DNA of 64,000 nt from Hyphomonadaceae bacterium BL14 (GTDB lineage Bacteria > Pseudomonadota > Alphaproteobacteria > Caulobacterales > Maricaulaceae). Where the stretch lies: NCBI GenBank assembly GCA_027627705.1, contig CP091242.1:484076-548075 (forward strand), read 5' to 3'. A model generated the notes under the pieces. That model had not been told where the DNA came from and did no database searches. It worked only from the letters and a program-made list of their open reading frames with translations. A program made the translations under genes and the position numbers. This document shows, piece by piece, positions 51,547 to 60,283 of this stretch (position 1 is its first letter; each line of letters opens with the position of its first letter).

Positions 51547-52319
51547 GCGCGGCCAGCTGGCTCAGGCGCCTGGATGCGCCGGGCCGGGTGCTGGCCCCCT
51601 TGCCGGGGGGCAAGCGCGGCTATGGCGTGTTTTCAGGCGCAGACCGAAGACGCCGTCCTCTCGCGATCGCGGCACCGGGAGAGGTGCGCAACGCTGAGGC
51701 CGATGGCACGCTGGAGGCCGGAGCGCACGGGCTGGTGCTGAGCGCCGCCGGATTGGATCGTGTGAAGCGCGAATATGCCGACGGTGATTTCGCGGCCCAG
51801 CATCGGCGCATGGGCGTGCGCAGTGTGATGGGGCCTGAAGGCCGGATGCAGACCGTGCAGGCTGATCTCGACGCGTCCTCACCGCTGGCGCGCTATGTCC
51901 GTGCGCGTGGTGATCAGCCAGCGCTCATCGGGCCCCTGCATCTCGCCGCTGCCGCGATCCTGCGTCAGGATTATGAGCGCTCGGCCCTGATGACACGTGT
52001 AACCATGGACTGGAGCGGACAGCCCGGCTCCAAGGTCCGCCGCGCGCCGCGCGACCGGTGCGAGGCCCCGCCGGGGCGGCTGGCTGCCCAGGCGCGCGTG
52101 CTCGACGCCTTGGCCGCCGTTGGGCCGGGGTTGGACCGGTTGCTGGTAGCACTGGTTCTGAGAGAGATGCCCATGGGCGCGGCCGAGCGGGATCTCGGCT
52201 GGCCATTACGCAGCGGTGCGCCGGCCCTTCGGCTGGCGCTGGACCGGTTGGCCGTCCACTACCGCCTGACAGCGCCGGCAGCGCCCGCTAACCCTTTTTC
52301 GGCGGCTGGGGCCGGGTGA
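51543..52319 (+). CDS. DUF6456 domain protein
   Basis: A 258-residue cytoplasmic protein. The C-terminal half (about 105-245) with SPLARYVRARG... LHLAAAAILRQDYERS... LLVALVLREMPMGAAERDLGWPLRSGAPALRLALDRLAVHY is the DUF6456 pattern and looks like a helical DNA-binding fold; the N-terminal ~100 residues are variable. It overlaps the DnaA-like gene by 4 bases and its 3' end overlaps the convergent yaaA by 32 bases. Function unknown. Confidence 0.8.
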   Translation: MSAASWLRRLDAPGRVLAPLPGGKRGYGVFSGADRRRRPLAIAAPGEVRNAEADGTLEAGAHGLVLSAAGLDRVKREYADGDFAAQHRRMGVRSVMGPEGRMQTVQADLDASSPLARYVRARGDQPALIGPLHLAAAAILRQDYERSALMTRVTMDWSGQPGSKVRRAPRDRCEAPPGRLAAQARVLDALAAVGPGLDRLLVALVLREMPMGAAERDLGWPLRSGAPALRLALDRLAVHYRLTAPAAPANPFSAAGAG

Positions 52320-53064
52320 ACAGCAAGGTGTCTGCCTTGGGGTCATGGCTCTGAAATCGGTAGCCGTCGACATTGAACGTCGTGAGGGCGTCCGGGTCCT
52401 CGATCCGGTTTTCGATGATCCAGCGCGCCATCATGCCTCGCGCTTTCTTGGCGAAGACCATCAGGGCGCGCAGCTGACCGTCCTGTTCCTCCTTGAAGTC
52501 GGCGCTGATCACCCGCGCACCCAGCGCCTTGAGCCGGGCGGCCTTGGCGTATTCCTGGGAGGCGAGATTGACGACCACGGGCGCAGGCGCGTCCTTGAGA
52601 TCGCGTTTGAGCGATTTGGCGATGTCATCGCCCCAGAAATCATAAAGACTGGCCCCCGACCGCGTCTTCAACCGCGTCCCCATCTCCAGCCGGTACGGGT
52701 GAATGGCGTCCAGCGGGCGCAGCAACCCGTAAAGGCCCGACAGGATGCGCAACCGGTCCTGGGCCCAGTCGAGATCCTCCGCATCCAGAGAGCGCGCGTC
52801 GAGACCGCGATAGACCTCTCCAGCGAAGGCAAAGGCGGCAGGCTGACCGCCGGGTGCATCGGGATCAAACGCTTGAAAGCGCTCGCGATTGAGATGGGCG
52901 AGATCATCGGACAAATGCATCAGCGACTTCAGGTCGCTCTGGCTCAGCGCGCGTGTGGTGCGCGCGAGCACACGGGTGCGCCCGATCAGCTCAGGCTGCG
53001 TCACGCGGGGCGCAGCGGCGGGCGTGAAGTCGAGTTGCTTGGCGGGCGAAAGCAGAATCAGCAT
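52288..53064 (-). CDS. yaaA: peroxide stress protein YaaA (DUF328)
   Basis: A 258-residue protein. It opens MLILLSPAKQLDF, the family hallmark, and contains AGEVYRGLDARSL, LSGLYGLLRPLDAIHPYRLEMGT and VVNLASQEYAKA. E. coli YaaA lowers free iron under peroxide stress and binds DNA. The 3' end overlaps the DUF6456 gene on the opposite strand by 32 bases. The start lies 66 bases downstream of the FAD-oxidase gene. Confidence 0.95.
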   Translation of the reverse strand: MLILLSPAKQLDFTPAAAPRVTQPELIGRTRVLARTTRALSQSDLKSLMHLSDDLAHLNRERFQAFDPDAPGGQPAAFAFAGEVYRGLDARSLDAEDLDWAQDRLRILSGLYGLLRPLDAIHPYRLEMGTRLKTRSGASLYDFWGDDIAKSLKRDLKDAPAPVVVNLASQEYAKAARLKALGARVISADFKEEQDGQLRALMVFAKKARGMMARWIIENRIEDPDALTTFNVDGYRFQSHDPKADTLLFTRPQPPKKG

Positions 53065-53130
53065 CAGGCGTCCTCGTCAGGCTTCGTCCCTGAAATAAGG
53101 TCTGGAGCGCCCGGGTCAAATAGCGCGGCG

Positions 53131-54528
53131 TTAGCCCAGCAGCACCCGCGGATTCATGATCGCGTGGGGGTCGAGCACGCCCTTGATGGCGCGCATCACG
53201 CTGGCCTCTGCCGGCTTTCGCTGCAGAAACTCGGCCTGTTTGATCGTACCGATGCCGTGTTCGGCCGAGATCGACCCGTGATGGTGGTCTACCAGATCAT
53301 AAAGCCGGGCAGTCACGGGGGCTGCGCGGGTCAGGAATTCATCACCGCCGCCGGGGCTGCGGCGGGCGATATTGAAGTGCACATTGCCGTCACCGACATG
53401 GCCGAACGCAATTACCAGTACGTCCTCCAGCGCGGCTTCGGCCAGCGCCGTGGCCTCTTCCATGAACGCCGCCATGCGCGACACCGGCACAGAGACATCA
53501 TGCTTGGCCGCCTTACCGTGGGCCTTCTCGCCCTCGGGAATGGATTCGCGCAGCCGCCAGAACTCCGCCGCCTGGGCTTCGGACTGGGCAATCACGGCGT
53601 CAGAGACCAGGCCGCGTTCAAACGCAGTCTCCAGCGCGTGCTCCATAAGGATGGCCGCCCGGTCCGGCTCGCCGCTGGTCACCTCGATGAGTACGCACCA
53701 GTCCGGCTCGCCAGTCAGCGGGTGGCGCGCGCCGGGCACGTGGGCGACCACCAGATCCAGCCCGATGCGCGGCATCAGCTCGAAGGCGCACACCGCGCCG
53801 CCCGTGGCGTCTTTTGCCAGCGAGAGCAGGTCTACCGCCCCGGCCGGGCCGGCCACGGCGGCGATGGCCACAGACGTGGAGGCCGGGCGGGCGAACAGCT
53901 TCAACGTCGCGGCGGTGACCACGCCGAGCGTGCCTTCGGCGCCAATGAACAACTGTTTGAGATCATAGCCGGTATTATCCTTGCGCAGACCCGCCAGGTC
54001 CGACAGGACCTGGCCGCCTGGCAGCACGGCTTCCAGGCCGAGCACCAGATCGCGCATCATGCCGTAGCGCAGCACATGCACCCCCCCGGCATTGGTGGAG
54101 ATGAGCCCGCCAATCATGGCAGAGCCCTGTGCGCCCAGCGATAGCGGGAAGAGCCGCCCGGCCTCGCGCGCGGCACCCTGAACAGTTTCCAGATTGGCAC
54201 CGGCCTCACAGGTTAGCGAGTCATTGGCCGGATCAACCGCGCGCACGGCGTTCATGCGCTTCATGGAGATCACCACCTCACCCTGAGGCGTGGAGCCACC
54301 GACCAGTCCGGTATTGCCACCCTGGGGGAGCACCGCGATCCGGCGCTCCTGGCAGATGTTCAGAATGCGCACTACTTCAGCTGTGCTGGAAGGCTTGAGA
54401 AGGAGCGGTGCCGAGCCCTGAAAGCGGCCGCGCCAATCGCGCGCGTGGGGCGCGATCTCGTCCGGATCACGGCTCCAGCTGGCTGGTGGCAGGGCGGATG
54501 TGAGGGCGTCGAGCGGGTCAGTGGTCAT
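53131..54528 (-). CDS. FAD-binding oxidoreductase (D-2-hydroxyacid dehydrogenase type)
   Basis: A 465-residue flavoenzyme of the GlcD/D2HGDH group. The FAD PP-loop region is VRILNICQERRIAVLPQGGNTGLVGGSTP (about 55-82), followed by SMKRMNAVRAVD; the C-terminal FAD-oxidase domain has FGHVGDGNVHFNI and EHGIGTIK, with the metal/substrate histidines. It would oxidise D-2-hydroxyglutarate, D-lactate or a related hydroxy acid. Position after the MBL gene (45-base gap) suggests one operon with the ATP-grasp and MBL genes. Confidence 0.93.
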   Translation of the reverse strand: MTTDPLDALTSALPPASWSRDPDEIAPHARDWRGRFQGSAPLLLKPSSTAEVVRILNICQERRIAVLPQGGNTGLVGGSTPQGEVVISMKRMNAVRAVDPANDSLTCEAGANLETVQGAAREAGRLFPLSLGAQGSAMIGGLISTNAGGVHVLRYGMMRDLVLGLEAVLPGGQVLSDLAGLRKDNTGYDLKQLFIGAEGTLGVVTAATLKLFARPASTSVAIAAVAGPAGAVDLLSLAKDATGGAVCAFELMPRIGLDLVVAHVPGARHPLTGEPDWCVLIEVTSGEPDRAAILMEHALETAFERGLVSDAVIAQSEAQAAEFWRLRESIPEGEKAHGKAAKHDVSVPVSRMAAFMEEATALAEAALEDVLVIAFGHVGDGNVHFNIARRSPGGGDEFLTRAAPVTARLYDLVDHHHGSISAEHGIGTIKQAEFLQRKPAEASVMRAIKGVLDPHAIMNPRVLLG

Positions 54529-54573
54529 GGGCCGTATTCATGCAGATCGCGCGCGCGCTGAACAGGGTGTGCG

Positions 54574-55467
54574 TCAGGCCAGGGCGTATTGGCTGTCGAG
54601 CGCAGGCGCGCCGTCGCACCGCACAAGGCCTTGTTCGAACAGATGGATCAGATGTGCCAGCACCGAATGGGCCGCCGCCGGGTGGAGGCGCTTGTCCACA
54701 TGGGCGTACATCGCTGCCACCAGCTCGCGGATATGGCGCGGCCCGCTGCTGAGATGCTCAAGTATCTGGCGCTCGCGCGCCCTGCGATGACCGATATAGG
54801 CCGACAGGAAGGATCGCGGCCTGTCGATCGCCGGCCCATGGGTCGGGCGGATCAGATCAAAGCCCGCGTCGCGCACCCGCTCCAGGGCCGCCAGATAGTC
54901 GCCCATATGGCCGTCAGGCGGGCTGATCACCGAGGTGGACCATCCCATGACATGGTCGCCGGAAAACAGCGTGTTCTCTTCAGCCAGCGCAAAACAGACA
55001 TGATTGGATGTGTGTCCCGGCGTATGCAGCGCCGTGACAGTCCAGCCCGGTCCGGTGAAGACATCGCCGTCGGCGATCTCGTGGTCTGGGCGGAACCCGG
55101 AATCGTCACCGGCCTCCAGGCGCACTTCGGTCCCGGGAGTGTCCGCCTGCCGCGGGCTGATCGCATGGACGTGGCAGCGATGCTTGCGCGCCAGCGGGTG
55201 GGCGAGGGGAGAGTGGTCCATGTGATGGTGCGTGACCAGCACATGGGTAACGCGTTCACCGGCCAGCGCGGCGTCAAGGGCCGCTTCGTGCTCGGGCAGG
55301 CGTGGGCCGGGGTCGATCACTGCCACGTCACCGTGGCCGATGATGAAGACGCCGGTGCCGGTATAGGTGAAGGGGCCCGGATTGCGCGCCACAATCCGCC
55401 GCACGAGCGGGGAAAGCTTTTCTGCTGTGGCGTAGGCGGCGTCAGGCTGGTGAACAAAATCAATCAT
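54574..55467 (-). CDS. MBL-fold metallo-hydrolase (LACTB2-like)
   Basis: A 297-residue metallo-beta-lactamase-fold hydrolase. The zinc motif is THHHMDHSPL (HxHxDH), with further ligands in LHTPGHTSNH and FSGDHVMGW and PTHGP near residue 210; a C-terminal helical winged-helix-like domain follows (SGPRHIRELVAAMYAHVD...AAHSVLAHLIHL), as in LACTB2 and related RNases or thioesterases. ATG 55467 is used; the RBS is weak but it overlaps the ATP-grasp stop by 4 bases. Confidence 0.92.
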   Translation of the reverse strand: MIDFVHQPDAAYATAEKLSPLVRRIVARNPGPFTYTGTGVFIIGHGDVAVIDPGPRLPEHEAALDAALAGERVTHVLVTHHHMDHSPLAHPLARKHRCHVHAISPRQADTPGTEVRLEAGDDSGFRPDHEIADGDVFTGPGWTVTALHTPGHTSNHVCFALAEENTLFSGDHVMGWSTSVISPPDGHMGDYLAALERVRDAGFDLIRPTHGPAIDRPRSFLSAYIGHRRARERQILEHLSSGPRHIRELVAAMYAHVDKRLHPAAAHSVLAHLIHLFEQGLVRCDGAPALDSQYALA

Positions 55468-56396
55468 GCGGCTCGGCTCGCTTCGAGAAGGGTTTCGCAA
55501 TGACGGCGCAAATGAACGGCGATATGCCGAGTCGCTGACAGCTTGGCGTCCAGTGTCAGTGATACGGGCGGCCCCATGTCGGTCTTGTTGGCATCCACGA
55601 TCCAGATCTCGCCCGAGGTCCGGTCTCTGAGCACGTCCAGCCCACCCCAGTCGAGCCGCAAGGCGGTGCAGAACGCAGCGATCCGCGCCCGTTCATCGGC
55701 GCTGAATACCGCTTCAGGTGTGGTCAGGCGCACTTCGGCATTGTGGTTCTCGAACCGGCGCGCCGCGGGCCGGCGCTTCACGAACACTGCCGCGATCTGG
55801 CCGCCCACCGTCGCGCAGCGCAGGTCCTCAACCATGCCGTCCGGTGCCACGGTGTCGATCAGGCGCTGGTAGCATCGCCCGGGCATGCGCGCTGCGGGAC
55901 CGGTTTTCACCTGGCCGTCATGGGCGGCGTTGGTTTCGGATTTGTCCACGTAAGACCCGGCATGAGTTTGCGGATCAATGGCCAGAGTGCGGCCAAACAC
56001 AGACTCGAACATGCGCGCCACATGGGATTTCGAGATGTCCGTGCAATCGAGATTGATACCCGGTCCGGTCCACCCGTGAGGGCGCTCGCCGTGGGTCGCA
56101 TCCTCGAAATGAAACAGAATGTCCGCCTCGTGCCGGCTGGGTGACGGGCGCAGCCCGGACAGGCGCACAGCCGGCCAGATCAGGAACCATGGCCGCGGCA
56201 CATGCGGCGCAAAGGCAATGCGCGGTCCATCCCGCACCACTTGTTGCTCCAGGACTTTGAGGGCCAGAAAGTACGGGGTCCATTGGGCGAAATCGCCCAG
56301 CACAGCGTGGGAGAGCGGTACGCGCACGCCGGTGGCGCGCACCCGCAAGGCCGCGCCTTCAATCGCGAAGTCGTGCCACCAGGCGCGCGCGTGCAT
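55464..56396 (-). CDS. ATP-grasp-like protein, hypothetical
   Basis: A 310-residue protein not assigned to a named family. The C-terminal part has an ATP-grasp-like metal site: RLDWGGLDVLRDRTSG followed by IWIVDANKTDMGPP, in which the Asp and Asn would bind Mg2+. Upstream, RPWFLIW and DILFHFEDATHGE, then MARMPGRCYQRLIDTV, fit the nucleotide-binding lid. It is the first gene of the operon with the MBL and FAD-oxidase genes. Amide or ester ligation of an unknown substrate is inferred from fold. Confidence 0.68.
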   Translation of the reverse strand: MHARAWWHDFAIEGAALRVRATGVRVPLSHAVLGDFAQWTPYFLALKVLEQQVVRDGPRIAFAPHVPRPWFLIWPAVRLSGLRPSPSRHEADILFHFEDATHGERPHGWTGPGINLDCTDISKSHVARMFESVFGRTLAIDPQTHAGSYVDKSETNAAHDGQVKTGPAARMPGRCYQRLIDTVAPDGMVEDLRCATVGGQIAAVFVKRRPAARRFENHNAEVRLTTPEAVFSADERARIAAFCTALRLDWGGLDVLRDRTSGEIWIVDANKTDMGPPVSLTLDAKLSATRHIAVHLRRHCETLLEASRAA

Positions 56397-56526
56397 GGAT
56401 GAGCCTCCCGGGTCCAGCTGCGCACCTTAGGTGCTGCGCAATCGCGCGCAACTCAAGTCGTTGTGAGCCGCCCGCTGGCCTGCCGCTTGCTTGCAGACGG
56501 GCTGGATGGCTGTCTCGGAGGCGAAC

Positions 56527-56730
56527 ATGGCCGAATGGATCAAGACGGGGGTGATCTGGTTAAGCGCCCGGCTGCGCATGGCATCGCTGGCTCTGCTGGC
56601 GGTGATCGCCCTGCGTGCCGTGGCGTCGGGCCTTGCGCCGGACGCAGCACCGCCGCCCGCTTCAGCGCCCATTCAGGCGCACAATGACAGCGCGTCCCAA
56701 CTGCTGACTGCAGGCGATTCAAGCAGTTGA
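56527..56730 (+). CDS. small membrane protein, hypothetical
   Basis: A 67-residue protein with one central hydrophobic helix (about 17-36) and a Pro/Ala/Ser/Gln tail. It is supported mainly by an excellent RBS, CGGAGGCGAAC, directly before ATG 56527. No family recognised. It is separated from the oppB gene by 106 bases and divergent from the ATP-grasp gene. It may be a real but lineage-specific gene. Confidence 0.5.
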   Translation: MAEWIKTGVIWLSARLRMASLALLAVIALRAVASGLAPDAAPPPASAPIQAHNDSASQLLTAGDSSS

Positions 56731-56836
56731 ACCGAAAGTTGCTTGACTGCGCCGCACTGCGGGCTCCCCTTGATCAGGCAGGACGCAACGCTCACAAACT
56801 CATGGCCTTTCCACTCAACCATCGAATTTGCACCGC

Positions 56837-57769
56837 ATGATCGGATACATCGCCCGCCGCCTGCTTGTCGCCGTGCCCACGGTGCTGGTCGTCATCACGG
56901 TGGCGTTCTTCATGATGCGTATTGCGCCGGGCGGTCCGTTCGATCTCGAACAGCCGATGCCCGAGCAGATCCGTCAGAACATCCTGGCGGCCTATGGCAT
57001 GGATCAGCCGGTGTGGAAGCAGTACGTGGATTACCTGGCGGGCCTGGCGCGCGGTGATCTGGGCCCGTCCCTGAAATTCCGTGACAAGGACGTGGCCGAC
57101 ATCATCGCCGAGGGCTTTCCGGTTTCTGCCACGATCGGTCTGTTATCCATCGCGCTGGCCCTGATGGTGGGGTCGGTGCTCGGCTCCATCGCAGCTCTCA
57201 GGCAGAATTCGGTCGCCGATTTTGGCGTCGTGGGATTTGCGACCATCGGCATTGTGATCCCGCCCTTTGTCGTGGGCCCGGTGTTGTCCCTAGTGGTCGG
57301 AATCTATCTGGGCTGGCTACCATCGGGCGGGCTTGATCCACGCTTTGGCATGACCATTGACCGCCTCATACTCCCGGTGGCGACGCTCGCCCTGCCACAG
57401 ATCGCCATTATTTCGCGCCTCATGCGCGCGTCGATGATCGAGGTGATCCGGTCCAACTATATCCGCACCGCCCGCGCCAAAGGCCTGTCAGGGCCCGCCG
57501 TGATCGTTCGCCACGCGATGCGCAGTGCGATTTTGCCGCTGGTCAGCTATATCGGCCCCGCGGCGGCGGCGCTTTTGACGGGCTCGATCGTTATCGAGCA
57601 GGTGTTTTCCCTGCCGGGGATCGGACGTCAGTTCGTTTTCGCCGCGCTGCAGCGTGACTACACCGTCGTGATGGGCGTTGTGATCCTTTATGCGAGCCTC
57701 ATCATCATGCTGAATCTGGTCGCGGACCTGCTCTATGCAGCGCTCAATCCGAAAGTGAAGTACGACTGA
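56837..57769 (+). CDS. oppB: oligopeptide ABC transporter permease (OppB)
   Basis: A 310-residue inner-membrane permease with six helices. GYIARRLLVAVPTVLVVITVAFFMMRIAPGGPFD is the OppB start, and the EAA-like loop YIRTARAKGLSGPAVIVRHAMRSAILP couples to the ATPases. PGIGRQFVFAALQRDYTVVMG is also typical. ATG 56837 is used within a frame that opens with a TTG nine bases earlier. It is the first gene of the importer unit; oppC follows with a 1-base overlap. Confidence 0.95.
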   Translation: MIGYIARRLLVAVPTVLVVITVAFFMMRIAPGGPFDLEQPMPEQIRQNILAAYGMDQPVWKQYVDYLAGLARGDLGPSLKFRDKDVADIIAEGFPVSATIGLLSIALALMVGSVLGSIAALRQNSVADFGVVGFATIGIVIPPFVVGPVLSLVVGIYLGWLPSGGLDPRFGMTIDRLILPVATLALPQIAIISRLMRASMIEVIRSNYIRTARAKGLSGPAVIVRHAMRSAILPLVSYIGPAAAALLTGSIVIEQVFSLPGIGRQFVFAALQRDYTVVMGVVILYASLIIMLNLVADLLYAALNPKVKYD

Positions 57770-58674
57770 TGGTGTTCACCTCCACCCCATCGGAAAAGAC
57801 CGAACTGCTTGAAAAAAGCGCCGTGCAGGGCCGCTCGCTCTGGGACGATGCCCTGGCGCGCCTGTTGCGCAACAAGGCCGCCGTGGCGAGCATGATCCTG
57901 CTGGCGGTGCTGGTGCTGCTGGCCTTTCTGGGTCCGTTCCTCTGGGTCCATGAGAGCGGCGAGATTTATCGCGACCGCGTCCAGATACCGCCCACCTGGG
58001 AGAACTGGCACATCTTCGGCACGGACGCCCAGGGGCGCGACATGTTCGCGCGCACGCTGGTGGGCTTGCGAATGTCCCTGCTGGTCGGTGTGGTGGCGAC
58101 GGCGGTGTCACTGGTGATTGGCGTGATCTGGGGCGCAACGGCGGGCTTTCTGGGCGGGCGCGTGGACCAGATCATGATGCGCATCGTGGACGTGCTGTAT
58201 GCGCTGCCCTTCATCTTCTTCGTGATCATTCTGATGGTGGTGTTCGGGCGGAACATCATCCTGATCTTCGTCGCCATCGGCGCGGTGGAGTGGCTGACCA
58301 TGGCGCGTATTGTGCGCGGTCAGACCATATCGCTGCGTTCCATGGAGTTCGTGGAGGCCGCCCAGGCGGCGGGCGTCAGCCAGACCGCCATTATCCGCCG
58401 CCATATTGTCCCGAACGTGCTCGGGCCGGTCGTGGTCTATGTCACGCTGACCATTCCGGTGGTGATCCTGGCCGAGAGCTTCCTGAGCTTTCTGGGCCTG
58501 GGCGTGCAGGAGCCGCTGACCTCGCTGGGCAATCTGATCGCCAACGGCGCGCGCGACATGGAAATCGCCAACTGGACGCTGTTTTTCCCGGCCGCCACGA
58601 TGATGCTGACGCTGTTCTGCTTCAACTTCATTGGGGACGGCCTGAGGGACGCCATCGATCCGAAGGACCGCTAG
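57769..58674 (+). CDS. oppC: oligopeptide ABC transporter permease (OppC)
   Basis: A 301-residue second permease subunit. GRSLWDDALARLLRNKAAVASMILL, FGTDAQGRDMFARTLVGLRMSLLVG and the EAA-like MEFVEAAQAAGVSQTAIIRRHIVPNVLGPVVVYVTL are OppC/DppC landmarks. It ends GDGLRDAIDPKDR as in the family. Begins with ATG 57769 sharing one base with the oppB stop. The ATPase genes oppD and oppF are not adjacent. Confidence 0.95.
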   Translation: MVFTSTPSEKTELLEKSAVQGRSLWDDALARLLRNKAAVASMILLAVLVLLAFLGPFLWVHESGEIYRDRVQIPPTWENWHIFGTDAQGRDMFARTLVGLRMSLLVGVVATAVSLVIGVIWGATAGFLGGRVDQIMMRIVDVLYALPFIFFVIILMVVFGRNIILIFVAIGAVEWLTMARIVRGQTISLRSMEFVEAAQAAGVSQTAIIRRHIVPNVLGPVVVYVTLTIPVVILAESFLSFLGLGVQEPLTSLGNLIANGARDMEIANWTLFFPAATMMLTLFCFNFIGDGLRDAIDPKDR

Positions 58675-58733
58675 CGTCCGGCAGGGCGGATACGTCCGGT
58701 TGACCTTGTCGATCCGGCGGACGGGCCGTAGGG

Positions 58734-59381
58734 CTATTCCAGCCTGCGGACCCGCATGGCGCGGCCTTCGCCATTTATGCGCAGGAAGAAGCCACCCGCG
58801 CCAGCGCGCCGGATTTCAGCGTTCAGCACCTCGCCGCGGCGCACACGCGGAACATTGACACTCATCGTGTCGGTGACTTCCCATATCTGATCATTGGTCA
58901 TGTGGAAGCGGGTGGTGTTGTAGCCATGGGTCGAAACGCGGTCGATGACCAGCTCGATCATCTGGATCTGCCCGTCTTCGCGCCGTTCTACGACCCGCGC
59001 GTCCGGGGACGTCTCAGCGCTGGCCAGAGCCCCCTCGCGCTCTCGCGCAGCGGGCTGTTCTGCGCTGTCTGACGGCGATCCGCGCCAGGCGAACACGGAT
59101 GACAAGCGTGGCAGGCTGGGCAGGTTCAAGCCAAACCCGTCGCGCTCAACGGCTTCGATTTCAACGCCTTCGACAGCCACGACGACGCCAGTCTCCACGT
59201 CCTGTGACAGGGTCGCTGCCGCGGCGTCAAAACAGGCCAGACGCGCCTGCGCATCCTCGATCTGGCGGCATGACAGGATCGAATCGAGCGGCGCAGCATA
59301 CGCGGCCGGTGCGGTGCCCAGCAGCAGACAGGCGAACGCCATGCGGCCGGACAGGCGGCTGAGGGGGAGCTTCAGGGCCAT
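58734..59381 (-). CDS. secreted hypothetical protein, CX11C family (copy 1)
   Basis: A 215-residue exported protein: signal sequence FACLLLGTAPAAYAA, then a small N-terminal motif Cys38-x3-Glu42-x4-Arg47-x2-Cys50-x-Asp52, probably disulphide-bonded. The middle is Ala/Glu-rich, and the C-terminal third has a beta-rich QIWEVTDT... ending in MRVRRLE. It is a paralogue of the next gene upstream on the same strand (25-base gap). No named family is certain; the C-x-D pattern resembles small periplasmic proteins seen elsewhere. ATG 59381 has AGGA upstream. Confidence 0.72.
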   Translation of the reverse strand: MALKLPLSRLSGRMAFACLLLGTAPAAYAAPLDSILSCRQIEDAQARLACFDAAAATLSQDVETGVVVAVEGVEIEAVERDGFGLNLPSLPRLSSVFAWRGSPSDSAEQPAAREREGALASAETSPDARVVERREDGQIQMIELVIDRVSTHGYNTTRFHMTNDQIWEVTDTMSVNVPRVRRGEVLNAEIRRAGAGGFFLRINGEGRAMRVRRLE

Positions 59382-59406
59382 AAGCGATCCTTTCAAATTG
59401 TGTCGG

Positions 59407-60027
59407 TCAGTCGGTGCGCTGCACCCGGAAGCGGCGCGGGTGGTGGCTCAGCGTCATGAAGTTTGATCCCATGGCCCCGGGAAGCAGGTCGGCTGTCAGA
59501 CCTTCGTCCAGCCGGGCCCGGGTCACGCGGCCGAACGATGTGGAGTCAGTCTGAACCCAGATCTGCCCGTTGGCGAGGGTCACGACCGCCTTGCCTGCCC
59601 GATCATAGCGCACGCCGGTCACGGGCAGGGCGCGCATCTCATCCACGCCGCCGTCGGCGCGGTACACGATCTGGCTGCCATCTTCGAGCGTTTCGGTTTC
59701 AGGTTCATTGCCCTGGGCACCGCTCCGGCGCAGCAGTCCAGTCAGGCGCTGAACACCCGACATGGTGATTCCATAGCTTTCGCGCTCCAGCGCCCGCACC
59801 GCCTCACGCTCAATCACGACGACACGTCCCGACTCGACCGCTTCGGCGAAGCGGGCGAGCTCCCGGTCCAGGCACGCCATGCGCTCGGCTTCTGATTCCA
59901 CGCTCCGGCACGCGATCAGGGCCTCGTAGGCGGGGGCCGGCGGTTCAGTCTGGGCGGCCAGTGCGGCCGGGGTGGCGAGGGCTCCCAGCACAAAGGCTGC
60001 GGCAAAGCGGATCGCGGTCATGGTCAT
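59407..60027 (-). CDS. secreted hypothetical protein, CX11C family (copy 2)
   Basis: A 206-residue exported protein, paralogous to the gene at 58734-59381. Signal sequence FAAAFVLGALATPAALA, then Cys40-x3-Glu44-x4-Arg49-x2-Cys52-x-Asp54 with the same spacing, a middle helix (RALERESYGITMSGVQRLTGLL), and the C-terminal QIWVQTDSTSFGRVTRARLDEG... FRVQRTD. Both copies keep N-G-Q/D-Q-I-W in the last third. It is divergent from oppA (256-base intergenic). A role in the envelope is probable; function unknown. ATG 60021 is an alternative start. Confidence 0.74.
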   Translation of the reverse strand: MTMTAIRFAAAFVLGALATPAALAAQTEPPAPAYEALIACRSVESEAERMACLDRELARFAEAVESGRVVVIEREAVRALERESYGITMSGVQRLTGLLRRSGAQGNEPETETLEDGSQIVYRADGGVDEMRALPVTGVRYDRAGKAVVTLANGQIWVQTDSTSFGRVTRARLDEGLTADLLPGAMGSNFMTLSHHPRRFRVQRTD

Positions 60028-60283
60028 GTCACCGGTTTTGCTTGCGTTCAGGTACAGTTCTCTAGGACATTATCGCTACGTCAAGAGCTCTGCGCCAGGA
60101 TGCGGCGTTGAGCTCATCGTGCTCCTTGTTCCGGATTCGTGTTCCGGGCAGGGGCGAGCTATGAGATTACAGTGCTTGGAGTATTCAGGCCACTCAGGCT
60201 TGGTTGCGACGCCCAAAGACACCCGCGCCCGGCGCGGACCCGGCGCCTCTCGCACCGGCATACCCATGAAGGAGACTGCCTCG

